Assembly: GCA_024752435.1 (NCBI GenBank)
Contig: CP103029.1
Coordinates: 806,001 to 870,000, forward strand
From: Allantophomopsis cytisporea
Taxonomy: Eukaryota > Ascomycota > Leotiomycetes > Phacidiales > Phacidiaceae
Direction: 5' to 3'
DNA length: 64,000 nt
Shown here: positions 46,760 through 61,000 of the stretch, piece by piece
Position numbering within the stretch: the first letter of the stretch is position 1
Layout: each line of letters begins with the position of its first letter
Notes under the pieces: generated by a model
Databases searched by the model: none
What the model was told of the DNA's origin: nothing
Seen by the model: the letters and a program-made list of their open reading frames with translations, nothing else
Made by a program: the position numbers and the translations under genes

Positions 46760-49389
46760 TCACCACGACAATTACTCCCATATAATATATTCAAACCGAA
46801 ACCAAGCCCCAGCAAAGTAAACTTGGGACGGCAGATAGACTTTGCCTCAACTACCATACTAAGGGTTTGTACATATTCTCGTCGTCATTATTGTCTTCTG
46901 ATCATTCCATGCCCATGTTGCATCGAAGATTAGCTATGTTACCAAGGTATCCTAGAGGGAGTCTTACTTTACCTTAAGCTTACCTTGGTGTTGCCATGCG
47001 TTCTCACTGCGTCTGAGTCGGAGATTTGTACTTCGTGCAGTCTTCATGATCATCACGCCACATCGCGCAGCGGTGAGATTTTGTTGTCCTACACATTGGC
47101 GAACATGTACTTCGTATACGAAACAAACAGAACCCAGAATCCTTTTGCCATCAACACGTGTGGTTGCTAAGATGCAAGCCAAAGGTCTCAGCCCAGTGGC
47201 ATGAGCTCAGCCCAGGCTAATCAGACTGGCGTCATGATGAACGCGAGCTATTCCAGATACTTGATTTTCTATTATGATTGTCAGCACATCGATTCATCTA
47301 TGCATTTATGGTTTTGAGTGGGCTCATTGACGTCAGTCTCCAAACAAAGACGACGAAATCTGGCATTGGCATCGACGAGGTTGCGAAGTCACACATGTAT
47401 GACAAAGTGACAACGCAGAGGGACTCCACTCGAATGATTCAATAATACGTATTGGGACCAGGTTTGTTGATCTTCAAAGTACTTTCTGCATCTGAAAATA
47501 ATAATAATTTAATTGCTATTTGGAGGACTTAACTTACATATAGGAATCATCATCATGTTTGCTGGACATGTATGTACCTCAGCTGACACCGCAGAGCCCA
47601 CTTCCGAAGTAGAGTTCAATCTGGACGGATATACATTGTAAGTACCACGGACTTGGATACCTCATCACATGAGGGAAGAAGTATCTTCATGTCCTACGGG
47701 TTATCTCACATATGCAGTGTTTTACTCGGGTACGAGCACGGAAGCACAGCGGAGTCTTTCATTAATGATTGTTGAGTACCTACCTCACATGTACATACAT
47801 ACATTTACGAGACTATTGAAAACACGCTTGCATTTATGTACTTTGGAGCTCCTCGTAAAGATATCCACATAGACAACTAGAATGCGCCAACTTGCAACTT
47901 GCAACTGCACGCGCATGGATCCAGCACCCGATACTTTTTGGGTACGAGATGCAGGCAGCGGGGACGGAAGCGGTTGAGATCAGAGTTGCACGTTCTACGG
48001 AGTACAAACTGATATGTATTCTGCCGCTGGTCCCCGTATCTCTTCTGGTAACTATACTTCCACAGTCATCTGACGGCTGTAGGGATGGATGATTAGGATA
48101 TTTCCCAAAAGATATGACAGGACGCACCCATAGATCCCTCGCCAACAATTGACAGAGAGCGAGCGAGAGTCCGGTCGGAAGCGATGGGGAAATGGGAGTC
48201 AAGAAAGGCCAAAAGAAACCCAAAGACCGAGAGCTGCATATATTATGTGCAGCCATGATAAGCTTTCGTAATGGTAAGCGCCCATACACAATCTAAAATG
48301 TCCGAGACAAGGCAGTCAACAAAGGATTGTACGACGAAGCGAGAGGTCAGAGAGCCTTATTTCGACGATGAGTGGAGGATATGCTGTCGATGTCCCTGTT
48401 AGTACCTTCACGTCGATCATGGCAATACCTGACCTTGTTGCTTGTGGACTCTTGGGCCTATGCCGCTAGTCATGCAAGTTTCGGCGTTCGCGTAATTGCC
48501 CTGAAGCAACGAATAAGACACTGGAGATCTCAAGAGATAGACAAGGCTGAAGCCTCGCACATCAACCTCCTCCAATGTAAGTCTACAATTTGTGAGCGGA
48601 AAAGTCTGGGCACAAGTATTGAAATCTAAATATGGAGGTGAGCCTCAAACGGGAAGTCAGTCTTGTTATCAGAGGAGAACCTTACGACCTTGGACGAAAT
48701 AGTCAACAGTTCGTGCTCCTCGCAAAAGAACAAAAGAAAAAGGTTCCAAAGATACTGGCATTCATCCCATCCACCCACCACGTTCTTGGAGATTTCATGA
48801 GATCTCTGGGCTCAATGGTGTGGCTGATGCATGGTGACCTGCCATGATAAAGAAGCAAGACAAAAGGAATAAACGAGACTAAGAAGAAAAAAGAAGCTTC
48901 CGTCAGAAGTCAGAAGTCTTACCGCAGGACCATCCATCCTCCTCCTGCTGATATCTATGATCAGCTCCACAAATAGCCAAATGTCTCCCGGCCAACAACC
49001 CTCACAAAAGAAATGGTCTGAATGATGCGGCTGGCAAGCGGCTGGCAAAGCCTGCTTTCAAGCATGGCTTCTCCGCAAATACATATGCTAGGCGGGCGTG
49101 TGCGCGTGTACATCAAACAAGGGCTTAGATGAATGCTAGCGAGAGGCAATTTTTCCATATTCAGTCTGCTTAGAGCATGCAAGATAATCAGCCAGGAGCA
49201 CTCATCTGATCTATCAAAGTGTCAGGCCCATGTACGCCTCTGATGAGGCCATGGGATGATGGACAATCGCTGTAAACCCTGCAAGATTTAGGGGTAGCCC
49301 TTCAGGCTCACCTTATAGTGGAAAAGGTACTATCTGCGAATCTTAAATGGGCAACTGACTGGTTGTGACGGCACAGAAAATTTCTAGAG

Positions 49390-49396
49390 TATATAT
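49390..49396 (+). promoter_or_regulatory. Possible TATA box of the multicopper oxidase
   Basis: TATATAT about 160 bases upstream of the ATG at 49554. Confidence 0.4.
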
Positions 49397-49553
49397 TTGC
49401 TGGTCTGCCTTTGATCGAAAACGGGATCTTGCTGATTATGTGTTATGCCTGGGCAGCAGCAACTCCAATTCTTTTTATTATCCAGTCATCCATCATTACG
49501 CTCGTTTTTTGTGTTTAAGTCCAGCTGGATCTGCCGTGCATTGATCTCACAAA

Positions 49554-51535
49554 ATGTATGGACTGCCGTTGCTGTTGCTTTGCCTGGTGCCCTTCTGCCT
49601 CAGCGCAACAGTCACATATGATTGGGACATAACATGGGTGAATGCCAGCCCAGACGGCTTCGAGAGGCCCGTGATTGGCATCAATGGTGCTTGGCCTTGC
49701 CCGAGTATCACGGCCACTGTGGGAGACACGGTTGTCGTGAGCATCACCAATCAATTGGGCAATGAAACAACGGGCTTGCATTTCCATGGCATCTCTCAAG
49801 CTGGCTCCAACGAGATGGATGGGCCTTCGGGCGTCACTCAGTGTCCCGTACCTCCCGATAGCACCTTCACGTATACCTTTGTGGTAAGTAGATTCATAAC
49901 TTCGGATTTTCTGAATTAGGCTGCCAAATTGTTGCGTCTTGAACTGAGCTAATACGGAGATACAGGTAGATTCACCGGGAACTTATTGGTATCATTCACA
50001 TAATATGGGCCAATATCCTGACGGCCTGCGAGGACCATTGATTGTATATGATACCGATGATCCATACGCCGATGACTATAGTGAGGAGATTGTCATTACA
50101 ACCTCAGACTGGTACCATTCTGAGGCACCTGGTCTAATCAATACGATGCTGTCTTCTAGCAACCCCAATGCTCTGCCGCCTTTCCCCGATGCTATTTTGC
50201 TAGATGATACATCCACCATCTCATTTTCACCGAAAGCGGATACAACATACAAGGTACGAGTGATCTGTATGTCAGCTTTCGCAGCAGTCATCTTTGCTAT
50301 AGATGGTCACACTGCGGATATCATTGAGCTTGATGGTGTATACACGCAGAGAACAACTGCGTCTCAGATCCGAATCGCCCCCGCACAGCGTTTTTCCTTC
50401 CTCTTAACGACTAAGAATACAACTGACACCAACTATGCTTTTACTGCAATTCTCGATGAAAATCGAGATTTCACAGCTAGTGGTGCTACTTGGCCCCTCA
50501 ATGCCACAGGATATCTCAACTACGATACTTCTATTTCTCAGGCTGGTACTTACACTGTGGACACAATCGACCCTCTTGATGATTGGAATGTCCCACCATA
50601 TGACAATCAAGCCTTGATTGGAGAACCTGATAATGACATTACCTTGAACTTCCAATTTGGCCTTGACGATTTGTCAATCCCAAGGTGAATAACCCTTCTA
50701 TCTTCAAATTCAGGACTTTGCTAACAAAATGAAAAAAGAGCCTATCTGAACGATATCACTTACGTTGGTCAGAAGGTTCCAACACTCTATACAGCTTTAA
50801 CCACTGGATCAGATGCAAATGATACAGCTGTATATGGGGCTGTCAACCCATTTATCCTTCAGTCCGGCCAGAACGTGCAGGTGGTTTTGAACAATTTGGA
50901 CGCTGCCATGCATCCTTTCCATCTCCATGGCCATGCCTTTCAAGTTGTTGCCAAACCAGCATCTGGTAGCGGGTCATTCGGTGGGGATACCTCTGGCTTC
51001 CCATCAACACCAATGCGCCGGGACACGGTGACCGTAAATGCAAACAGCTACGTCGTACTCCGATTTGTAGCTGACAACCCCGGTGTCCAGCTCTTCCACT
51101 GTCATATCGAGTGGCACGTTGAGATGGGACTGTCGGCCACATTCATCGAGGCACCCGACAAGCTGCAAGCAAGTCTCACGGTTCCGGACGATCACTACTC
51201 AGCCTGCGCCGCGCAGAGCCTCCCGACGTCCGGCAACGCAGCCGGAAACACAGGCAATCTGACCGATCTCACTGGTGCTAACACGTTGCCACCAAACCCA
51301 GACTACGGGTAAGGCTTCCCTACCTTATGCTTATACTTGTTCTCGGTGCCGAATAAGAAACATGTGCTGACTCTTCCCTAGCGCCTCTATCACTTCAACC
51401 GCGACAGCCACAGCTGCTAAACGCGCGCCCACTGCTCTCCCGCGCCTCCCTTTGCTGGGTCCTTCGCGCATACAAAGGGCTCGCCGCAATGCTCCAAAGC
51501 TTCATTTGCCAAAGTCGCCAGGAGCCATGTCATGA
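49554..51535 (+). CDS. Secreted Fet3/Abr1-like multicopper oxidase
   Basis: Four exons (49554-49883, 49966-50684, 50739-51308, 51382-51535) give 590 residues. A signal peptide covers about 1-18. All copper sites are present: HFH at 76-78, HSH at 120-122, HPFHLHGH from H408, and HCHIEWH from H470 with C471 as the blue-copper ligand. The TYDWDITWVNASPDGF start and the PMRRDTVTV and DNPGVQLFHC stretches place it with the Fet3-type group that includes the Aspergillus fumigatus pigment-cluster oxidase Abr1, and not with the classical laccases. The position of the Fet3 iron-binding Glu is Asp (D158 in TSDWYH). No C-terminal membrane anchor is seen; the last exon encodes a basic tail. The neighbouring polyketide synthase suggests oxidation of pigment precursors. 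Confidence 0.88.
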
Positions 51536-52730
51536 TCCTCACGGTTACAACAACCGCGTCGCGTATGAATTTCTTTCATCGCATTCCCCTCTGCATTCGC
51601 ATCTTCGTATCCATAATCAGTAATAATATCGCCTGCAGCGCGCATGTTGTCTGATTTAACCCTTTTTTTCTCACTTGCTGGTTTATTTCTAGGTGGTGAA
51701 GCGCGCTGGCTTTAAGGGGATAGAATACTTCGTATTACCATATTACCATAATTGAGAGTGTCCGTCATACGGATAACCCATTACTTGTCCGAAATGTCCG
51801 CTAGTTATTTCATGTCCGTTGTACCATGTGGTAATAAGGGTGCGGCCGTTGAGGTGCTGAGAGTTATGAATGATGATGTGTTTTCTCGTAATGCTGAGTG
51901 TTTTTTAGTGGCAGTTATCGTCTCCGCTGAAGGAGAGTGCGGGGAACCGATGGTGGCGGCGAAGTGCCAATAATAGCCTAGCGCGAACTTAATAGAGTCT
52001 CACAGCTTTTTGTTGATGCCATTCAGCCCTTGAGCCTATTCTTACTTGAACCTCCAAACAACGGTCATCGATATCGTATACAAGCAGATTTGTATGCAAA
52101 ACATGAATGTCGGCCAAATTGAAATCGTATGCCGTGTGCTGTGCAGTGTTGAGGTTGACTATTCTTGTCAGGTGTTCATGCTCGCGTCTGTTGCATTACG
52201 GATAGTTACATGACATTATACTCAGAAAGCTCAGCAGAATTCTCGTCGGTTGAGCTTTGAACTTGAGCTCGAGCTTGGACATGGGCATGAATATCGACAG
52301 CCATGGGCTCGTCGATATTAATACAGTTGCATAATTGGTGATGTCCGGCGGGCAATATTTCTCTCAGGACCATGGAAACTGGATTGTGGTAGGTCGATAC
52401 TCTCTTCGATCATCATCTTGTTCCTTTCCTAAAGAGTTGATACAGTAACAGAGAGTGATGTCATCCCATAGGGTTGCTCGTCCAACCTAATGTCTTCGTA
52501 TATTTCTCCATCGGGTATCATGCCAGAGGAGTTCATGGCGAGACGGGGCTAATGCCTCTCATGATTGCAACTCGCCACTGCTTTTCATCTCGATCGATGT
52601 CGATGAAACATGGAAGCTTCAGGACATTCCGATATGGCGCAAGCCAGGAACTTGAAAGAAATTTGCAAATACCTTTGAGCATTTGAAGGTTCAGACTGGC
52701 TGTCCTAGGAGGTCTTTGTTGCTCTTAGTG

Positions 52731-52773
52731 CTATTGCTGTGGTTGTTGCTGTTGCTGCTGTTGCTGCTGCTGT
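52731..52773. repeat. GTT/GCT trinucleotide repeat
   Basis: Imperfect run of TTG and CTG triplets. Confidence 0.7.
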
Positions 52774-53567
52774 CCTTGTCCTTCCAGTGCTTATCCCCTC
52801 GCGCCGAGAATAGGATCACCTGATATGGGTTCTGTCCTAAGGTAATGGTGGCGGATATTAAGAAAAGAGTGTCTAAGCATTTATCCACCCGTTGATTAAA
52901 CTTTAGTTGACAGAGGTGTTAGATCGCTTACTATGGCCCATATGAGCCATAACGATCATCTTAACATCACCCCGTTGCCAGCTGACCCGGACGACTTCTG
53001 GTATAGCGCTGGGGGGGGTCTTGATCCATCTTCTTGTTTTACCTCGTTGTATTGTCGGGGAATTTTGGGTGTGGAGTAAGGTGTATCCATATGAGTGGTG
53101 GTTTTGGCTTTGGTGAGTTATGGTATGGTATGGTGCCATATAGGACCAGAAGGCAGAGTCGGAAAAAGTCAGGTAAGATAGACAAGATGTGGTAAAAGGT
53201 CCACAATTTTCGCGGGGCCTCGATGTTAGTAAATAGACTGCCAAGTCCCGATTCGGACGTTGCAAACCAGCTTGAGAAGCATTCCTGGGGGCATAATCAT
53301 ATACTATACGGTGTAAAAAGGTTCAAGCAGATCTCGGGGCGTCATGGTTCTGGTCAAGGCCATGGTCATGGTTATGCTTATGGCTCACTTTTGCTTTCCG
53401 ATGCAATGACAGCACTTTACGGTCTCTGGCTAATCACCTGCATATTCTTTTGCATTTTGGCTTTAGACTTTTGCTTTCTGGTCTTTTCCATTTTCTTCCT
53501 CTTTATTCTAACTCCGTGCAATATGCAATTATGCATGCAACAATTACATGCATGCAGACCATATGAA

Positions 53568-53588
53568 AGAGAGAGAGAGAGAGAGAGA
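53568..53588. repeat. (GA)n microsatellite
   Basis: About ten GA units. Confidence 0.9.
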
Positions 53589-54147
53589 TGTCAAGATCTG
53601 ACCTTTGTACCGCATCTTCGAGGTAGGTAGAGATGCTGATAATTATGTAAAGGTCAGCTGATTTGGGGTAACGGATCTGACTACCTAGGTAAGGTACCAT
53701 TTTTACCGTTTTTTTATCTTTTGTTTTTTATTTTGTATTTTTTACTAGAATTTGGGAGGGATGGTACCATAAGGACATGTCTAATGAATCTATCTATAGT
53801 CCCGGTGTACATCTCTCAAATCGCTCACTCGCTCATTTCATTTGCTCATTTCCGCGGCCCTTGCTCAGGCTCATACTCATTCATGCTCACAATCCTACCA
53901 AGTCCAATACCAATACCAATACAAATGCCAATACTGCTATCATACTCAGACTCATGCTCATGCTCATGTTGTTGTGGTATTGGCGCTAGGAGGTGGGTGT
54001 GGCGTTTCCGCTCGTGCCCCGGACTCCGGTGGAGAGATCAGACAAACACAACCAAAAACATCAACCGCAATATCGACACCCGCACTAGCCTTGACGCCTG
54101 CCCTCATTTCGCATCCTACAGATGACCAGATCAAATGCTCATTCGTC

Positions 54148-54173
54148 CTCCTCTCTCTCTCTCTCTCTCTCTC
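54148..54173. repeat. (CT)n microsatellite
   Basis: About thirteen CT units, complementary to the GA tract 560 bases upstream. Confidence 0.9.
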
Positions 54174-54971
54174 ATCCAAGTCGCGCTCGAGATTGACCTA
54201 AGAAAAGACCACCCAAGGTCCACAGGCACAATCAGGCACATTTGTACCTCATCGCACCCCACACACACAAAAGGACCACCCCGAGAAAATACGATATCTT
54301 CACATCATGACACCCGGACCTTTCTCGGGTCATGTCCTCCCATACGGACTTCTTCTCTTACCAAACCCTCTGATTCTCCATTGCCTTCCAGCACTAATCG
54401 CCAATCACCATGCCACATCGGTCATCACGTCGGGCCTCGGCTGGTACTCTTTCAGCCTGCTGCACTCCTTTGGCCTTGCTAATATCATTCTCATACGGCT
54501 CCGCCACCTGGACAAACACTGGGGACATCGGAGCATGTTCTCAAAAATCGTGCATTGTATGGACCTTGCAGCACTACAGCAAAGCAGCTCGGAAAACCCT
54601 GGGTTCCACGCCCCTTCAAATCGGGCAAGCGCTGGATATCCAATCGATACCTGCGTCAATGTACACACATCTCCTGCAATATCATTCCATATTGTTGAAC
54701 TATTCTCAAACGGGCTTATTGGTAATGGCTTACAACTGCAAGATTGCAGACCGTGCAATAACTATCAGATGCTTTCTAAGCCCTCATGGACATTTCGGTC
54801 ACCGAAGATGCTTGCTCCGTAGGATGTCTCGCAGCCTAGGTGGGGGAGTCGCTATCTTTTGACTTTCACAAGATAGATAATCTAAGATCGTGCTCTTATT
54901 GCGGTCCCAGCTTATGTCAAGCGAAGCATGGCAGAAGCAGTAGTCTTCTCTTTAAGACTCGAGAGTCTCAG

Positions 54972-54977
54972 TATATA
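54972..54977 (+). promoter_or_regulatory. Possible TATA box of the polyketide synthase
   Basis: TATATA about 75 bases upstream of the ATG at 55051. Confidence 0.45.
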
Positions 54978-55050
54978 TCCTGGTTCTGCCCTCTTGAAAG
55001 TATACATCTGAGAATTAGCCATCCCAGTTGAGTGAAAGACCACCGCCAAG

Positions 55051-58000
55051 ATGCCTGACAATATGGCATTCCTAATTTTTGGTGATCAATCACTTGACAC
55101 CTATGGCTTCCTTTCAGAATTCTGCCGTCGCGGTAGTCCAAGTATTCTGGCAACAACTTTTCTGGACCTTGTCGCCACTGCCCTCAATACTCAGATATCG
55201 AAGCTCCCTTCCACAGAGAGACAAAAGATTCCAACCTTCTCTAGCATTCAGCAACTCAATGAACGATACCACGCACAGAAGTATAAGAACTCGGCAATTG
55301 ATGGTGCACTTCTCTGTATAACACAATTAGCACACTACATCGAGTAAGTAACGGTGACTGTTTCTAGCTTTATATGCTAACACAATTCTAGTCGTGAAGA
55401 GAAGAATCATGAAGATGTCACGAGACCATTCGAGACATGTGTAGTTGGTCTCTGTGGTGGTCTCTTTGCCGCTACAGCCGTTGCGTCGGCCCCATCTCTC
55501 TCAGCTTTGGTCTCATTGGGTGTTGAGCTCACGCTCATCGCCTTCAGAACTGGTGCACAAGTTGCTGCTCTCGCTGAGCGTCTTGCGCAGACCACCGAGC
55601 AGTCGGACAGCTGGACCTACGTTGTACCTGGGGCTACTGAGACTTCTGCTAAGGCAAAGCTTGCTGCTTTCCATGAATCTGCAAGTACACCACTTGCCGC
55701 TCGTGCCTACATTAGCGCTATCACCTCTACCAGCATCGCCATCAGCGGTCCTCCATCCACGTTGGATGCACTTTTCAAGAGCGAACATGCTTTCGAGAAG
55801 AAGCCAACACCAATTCCAGTATATGGGCCATATCACGCGCCTCACCTTCATGCTTCTACCAGCATAGATCAGATATTGAGGCTGGATGATCCCTCGGTTG
55901 TTGAAACTCTAGGAAATGCGGTTCCTCGGTTCTCTGTGATGTCCACAACCACTGGTTCATGGTACACTGAAAAGACCACAACCGAACTTTTGAAAAAGAT
56001 TATCTACGACATCCTCAATGAACCATTACAGTTCCATCACGTGCTTCAAGGATGCCTATCACGTGCCACCAACTACCGTGGCTCCAGATGCCTAGTCATC
56101 CCATTCGGCCCTACTCATGCTGCCAACAGCTTGGCCAACCTCTTGAAGTCCCAGACTGATCTGGAAGTTGTCCTGCGAAACTCGCCAACGAAGAAGGATA
56201 ACGAGGCTTCTGCCCCGGGCAACCACGGTACTGCCGGAAGAGGAAGACTTGCAATTGTTGGTATGTCTGGTAGATTCCCAGATGCCGCAAGCCACGAGAA
56301 GCTCTGGGAACTTTTAGAGCAGGGTCTCGATGTACATAGAGAAGTGAGTTCTACTATGCACCGCTTGCGATTAATATGCTGACCCTTAAATAGGTTCCTA
56401 AGGATAGATTTGACGTGCAAACACATTTTGATCCCTCTGGCAAGACTCGTAACACAAGTCACACTCCATATGGTTGCTGGATTGAGAACCCTGGGCTTTT
56501 CGATCCCCGCTTCTTCAACATGTCTCCTCGTGAGGCCTTCCAGACAGATCCAATGCAGAGATTGGGTCTTGCCACCGCCTACGAGGCTTTGGAAATGTCC
56601 GGATACGTTCCAAACAGAACACCATCCACTAAACTAGACCGTATCGGTACTTTCTATGGTCAGACTTCCGACGATTGGCGTGAAATCAACGCCGCTCAGG
56701 ATGTCGACACATACTTTATCACTGGTGGGGTTAGAGCCTTTGGGCCTGGCCGCATTAACTACCACTTCGGCTTCAGTGGACCTTCATTTAACATCGATAC
56801 TGCATGTTCATCCAGTATGGCCGCTATCCAACTTGCCTGCACATCTCTTTGGGCTAAGGACTGTGACACCGCCATCGTTGGTGGATTATCTTGCATGACG
56901 AACTCCGACATTTTTGCTGGTCTTAGTCGTGGTCAATTCTTGTCTAAGAAGGGTCCTTGCGCAACCTTTGACAACGATGCTGATGGATACTGCCGTGCTG
57001 ATGGTGTTGGAACTGTTATCGTCAAGCGCCTCGAAGATGCTGAAGCGGATAAGGACAGAATCCTCGCTGTCATTCTTGGCACACAGACAAACCACTCTGC
57101 CGATGCCGTCTCTATTACCCACCCACACGGTGGAACCCAAGAGATCCTCTACCGAAGCATTTTGGATAGAGCTGGAGTAGATCCTCTTGATATCGACTAC
57201 GTTGAGATGCACGGTACTGGTACCCAGGCTGGTGATGGAACAGAAATGAAGTCTGTCACCAACGTTTTCGCACCAGCTGACCGCAAGAGGTCTGCAAATC
57301 AACCTCTCTACCTTGGAGCCGTCAAGGCAAACGTTGGTCATGGTGAGGCAGCCTCTGGTGTCACAGCACTCATCAAAGTGTTGATGATGCTCCAGAAGAA
57401 TGCCATCCCACCACATGTGGGTATCAAAGGGGAAATAAACAAGGGTTTCCCAAAGGACCTTGCTGAGAGAAATGTCAACATTGCTTTCAAGAAAACTCCT
57501 TTGGCACCAAAGAGTGGAGGCCTTCCTCGCAAGATTTTCGTTAACAACTTCAGCGCTGCTGGTGGTAACACCGGTCTCTTGCTTGAAGATGGTCCTCTCT
57601 TGCCAACACCAGATGCTGACCCAAGAGGATCTCATGTCATTGCTGTCTCTGCTAAGTCTAAGTCGGCTATGCTCAGAAACGCAGAGCGCCTTATTGCCTA
57701 CATGGATGAGAACCCACATGTCTCGATCTCGGATCTGTCATACACTACAACAGCTCGAAGAATCCAACACAACTGGCGTATGTGCGTGACTGCCACCAAC
57801 ATTCAAGAAGCCAAAGAGGATCTCAAGAGCAAGCTGAACAAGGAGTTTGTTCCAGTCTTGGCTATTGCTCCAAAGATTGCATTCACCTTCACTGGCCAGG
57901 GCTCACACTACGCGGCTCTCGGCAAGGACTTGTACCAGACCTCTACCGTATTCCGCGACAACATTGATGAAATGAACAAGATCGCTCAGATTCACGGTTT

Positions 58001-61000
58001 CCCATCATTCTTGCCATTGATCGATGGTAGTGTCACAGATGTCACCACACTCTCACCAGTCGTTACTCAACTGGGCCTTACCTGCTTTGAGATTGCTATC
58101 GCGAAGCTTTGGGCTTCTTGGGGTGTCAAGCCTAGCGTCGTTATGGGCCATAGCCTCGGCGAGTATGCTGCTTTGAACGTTGCCGGCGTTCTCTCAGTCA
58201 GCGACACCATCTTCCTTGTTGGATCAAGAGCGCAACTTCTTGTTGAGAAATGCACTGCTGGTACACATGTCATGCTTGCAGTTCAAGCTTCAGTTCAGAG
58301 CGTCAACGAGACACTCAATGGCGAACTTGGCGATATAAACTTTGCTTGCATCAACGGCCCACGCGAGACTGTCTTGAGTGGTGAGGTCGACCAGATGGCT
58401 GCCGTTGCAGACAAGTTCAATGCCAATGGTGTTAAGTGTACTCAGCTTAAGGTGCCTTTCGCTTTCCACTCTGCTCAAGTTGACCTGATCCTTGAGGACT
58501 TTGAGAAGATTGCTGCTTCCGTCAAGTTCGAGAAACCACAGATCCCCGTCATCTCGCCACTACTTGGCAAGCTTCTTGGTGATCATGCTGTCAGCCCAAG
58601 CTATCTTTCCAGACATGCTCGTGAGGCTGTTAACTTCATGGAGGGCATTGTGTCTGCCCAGCAAGCTGGAGTTATTGATGAGAAGACTGTTTGGCTCGAG
58701 GTTGGCCCACATCCAGTCTGCTTGGGTATGGTCAAGGGTGCCTTTGGCACTGCTACCATTGCTGCACCAACTCTTCGACGTAATGAGAGTCCCTACAAGA
58801 CTATTTCTAACAGCTTGTGTGTTCTTCACACTGCCGGCCTTGCTATTGACTGGAACGAGTACCACCGTGACTTCAACGGCTCTCTACGTCTTCTCGATCT
58901 TCCAGCCTACTCGTTCGATGACAAGAACTACTGGATTCAATATGAGGGTGATTGGTGTCTCACTAAGGGTCGTGTGCCACAAAAGACTATTGGTTTCGTT
59001 GAGGAAGTCAAGTCAAAGTTGTCCACATCAAGTGTTCACAAGGTCCTCAGCGAGTCCGTCAATGGCAACATCGTTGACATTACTATTGAGTCAGACCTTG
59101 CTAGGCCAGACTTGGAGGCCACAATTCTCGGCCACATGGTTAATGGAACTGGTCTTTGTCCATCATCTCTGTACGCAGATATGGGAATGACTGTCATTGA
59201 CTATGCTTACAAGCTTGCTAAGCCCGAGGCTGAGACTCCAGGTATGGATGTTGGTAAGATGGAAGTCTTCAAGCCTTTGCTCCGAAAAGCCAACAGTGGC
59301 ACCCAGCTTCTTCGCCTTCATGCCAAGCTTGATCTCAGCACTTCCGTTGCTCACCTTGATTTCTCAAGTGGTACTGATAAGGCACGCGTTCCACATGCTC
59401 ACTGCCTCGTCACCCTAGGTGACAAGGAGGCATGGATGGAGGAGTGGAATCGCAACTCTTATCTGATCCAGTCTCGCATCGACTGGCTTCAAGAGGCACA
59501 AAAGGAGGGTAAAGCTAGCAGACTTGCTCGCGGAATGACCTACAAGCTCTTTGCAGCACTTGTTGACTATGCTCCAAGATACCGCGGTATGGAGGAAGTT
59601 GTTCTTCACAGTGAAAACCAAGAAGCTACTGCCAAGGTCAAATTCCAGTCAACTGAGAAGGACGGCAACTTCTACTGCGGTCCTTACTTCATCGACAGTG
59701 TGGGCCACCTTTCTGGTTTCATTGTCAACGGCAGTGATACTCATGACTCTCGTGTCCAAGTATATATCTCGCATGGATGGTCATCACTCCGGATTGGTGA
59801 ACCGCTATCGGCAGAAAAGACTTATCGTTCATACGTTAGAATGCAGCCAGCCGGTAAGCAAATGATGGCTGGTGATGTCTACCTGTTCGATGGTGAGAAG
59901 GTCATTGCTGTATTCGGAGGTGTCAAGTTCCAATGCATTCCTCGCAAGGTTCTTAACACTTTCTTGCCACCCGCTGGTGAACCTGTCAAGTCTGCCTCAG
60001 CACCAGTTGCTGCTAAGGCTGGCCCAGTATCTACGACATCGCAAACAATTACCAAGAAGCGAACGAAGACTGTTGAGACTTCTCAAGTTAGCATGACAAA
60101 CATCAGCTCGGTCAACCAGAAGTTGGTATCTGTCACTTCTCAGGCAATGGATATTCTTGAGAAAGAGATTGGTGTCGATCGCTCTGAGTTAGTTGACAAC
60201 ATTGCTTTCACAGATCTGGGTGTCGATTCACTCATGTCTCTGACGGTTAGTGGAAGAATGCGTGAGGATTTGGAAATCGAGATCTCATCTAATGCTTTCG
60301 TGGACCACCCAACGCTTGGAGAATTCAAGAAGTATCTTCAGCAGTTTGAGAAAGCCCCTTCTACAGTTGTTGAATCTCGAAAGGGTAGCACCGATGAGAC
60401 GACTCCTGAGCTGGAGTCAGACATCTCTACACCACTCGATGACACTGATTCGGATTCCAGCAAGGAGAGTGCCAACAATGGAAACAATGAACTCGGTGAC
60501 ATCATTCGAACCACTATTGCTGGTGAGATGGGTTTTGAGGTTCACGAAATCACTGACGCTCCAGATCTTGCATCACTCGGCATGGATTCTCTGATGAGCT
60601 TGTCAATTCTTGGAAGCTTGCGTGAGAAGACTGGATTAACACTTCCAGCCGATCTTCTTATCACCAACCCATCCATCAAGGATATCGAGAAGAGCTTGAA
60701 CATCAACCAAGCCCCAGTCGTCACTATCCGCGAGATCCAGACAAAGACACGTGCAACGATTCAAGATGTTGAGGCTGTCCCAGAAAGGAAGGCAAGCTCT
60801 GTTCTTCTTCAGGGGAACTCCAGAACTGCCAGTGCTCATCTGTGGATCGTGCCTGATGGAAGTGGATCTGCTACTTCTTACATTGATATCCCCGATATCT
60901 CACCAAAGCTCGCCGTATGGGGCTTGAACTCTCCATACATGAAGACACCTGAAGAGTACACCTGCGGGGTCTACGGTATGGCAAGCCGCATGATCATTGA

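Larger units (their letters stand above)
46292..49553. other. Gene-free 3.3 kb before the oxidase gene
   Basis: No gene could be supported. Contains a (TCAAT)n tract and the promoter of the multicopper oxidase. Open frames of 60-151 codons have no recognisable domain. Confidence 0.4.
51536..55050. other. Spacer between oxidase and polyketide synthase
   Basis: 3.5 kb with no supported gene and no sign of a pathway regulator or tailoring enzyme. Holds GTT/GCT, GA and CT simple repeats, one TACCTAGGTA palindrome (53682-53691), and the synthase promoter. Confidence 0.4.

Noticed and set aside
49554..51535. Classical ascomycete laccase
   Set aside because: The amino-terminal and late motifs follow the Fet3/Abr1 group, and the laccase-type DSGL-like end is absent.
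53568..54173. GA and CT tracts as a functional long-range hairpin
   Set aside because: Both are ordinary dinucleotide microsatellites; complementarity alone is not evidence.
56886..57719. 277-codon minus-strand frame inside the polyketide synthase
   Set aside because: It is an antisense shadow of the KS and AT coding sequence, with no domain of its own.
58492..59190. 232-codon plus-strand frame overlapping the synthase
   Set aside because: It is an alternate frame of the AT/PT region; translation is Ser/Leu-rich with no family match.
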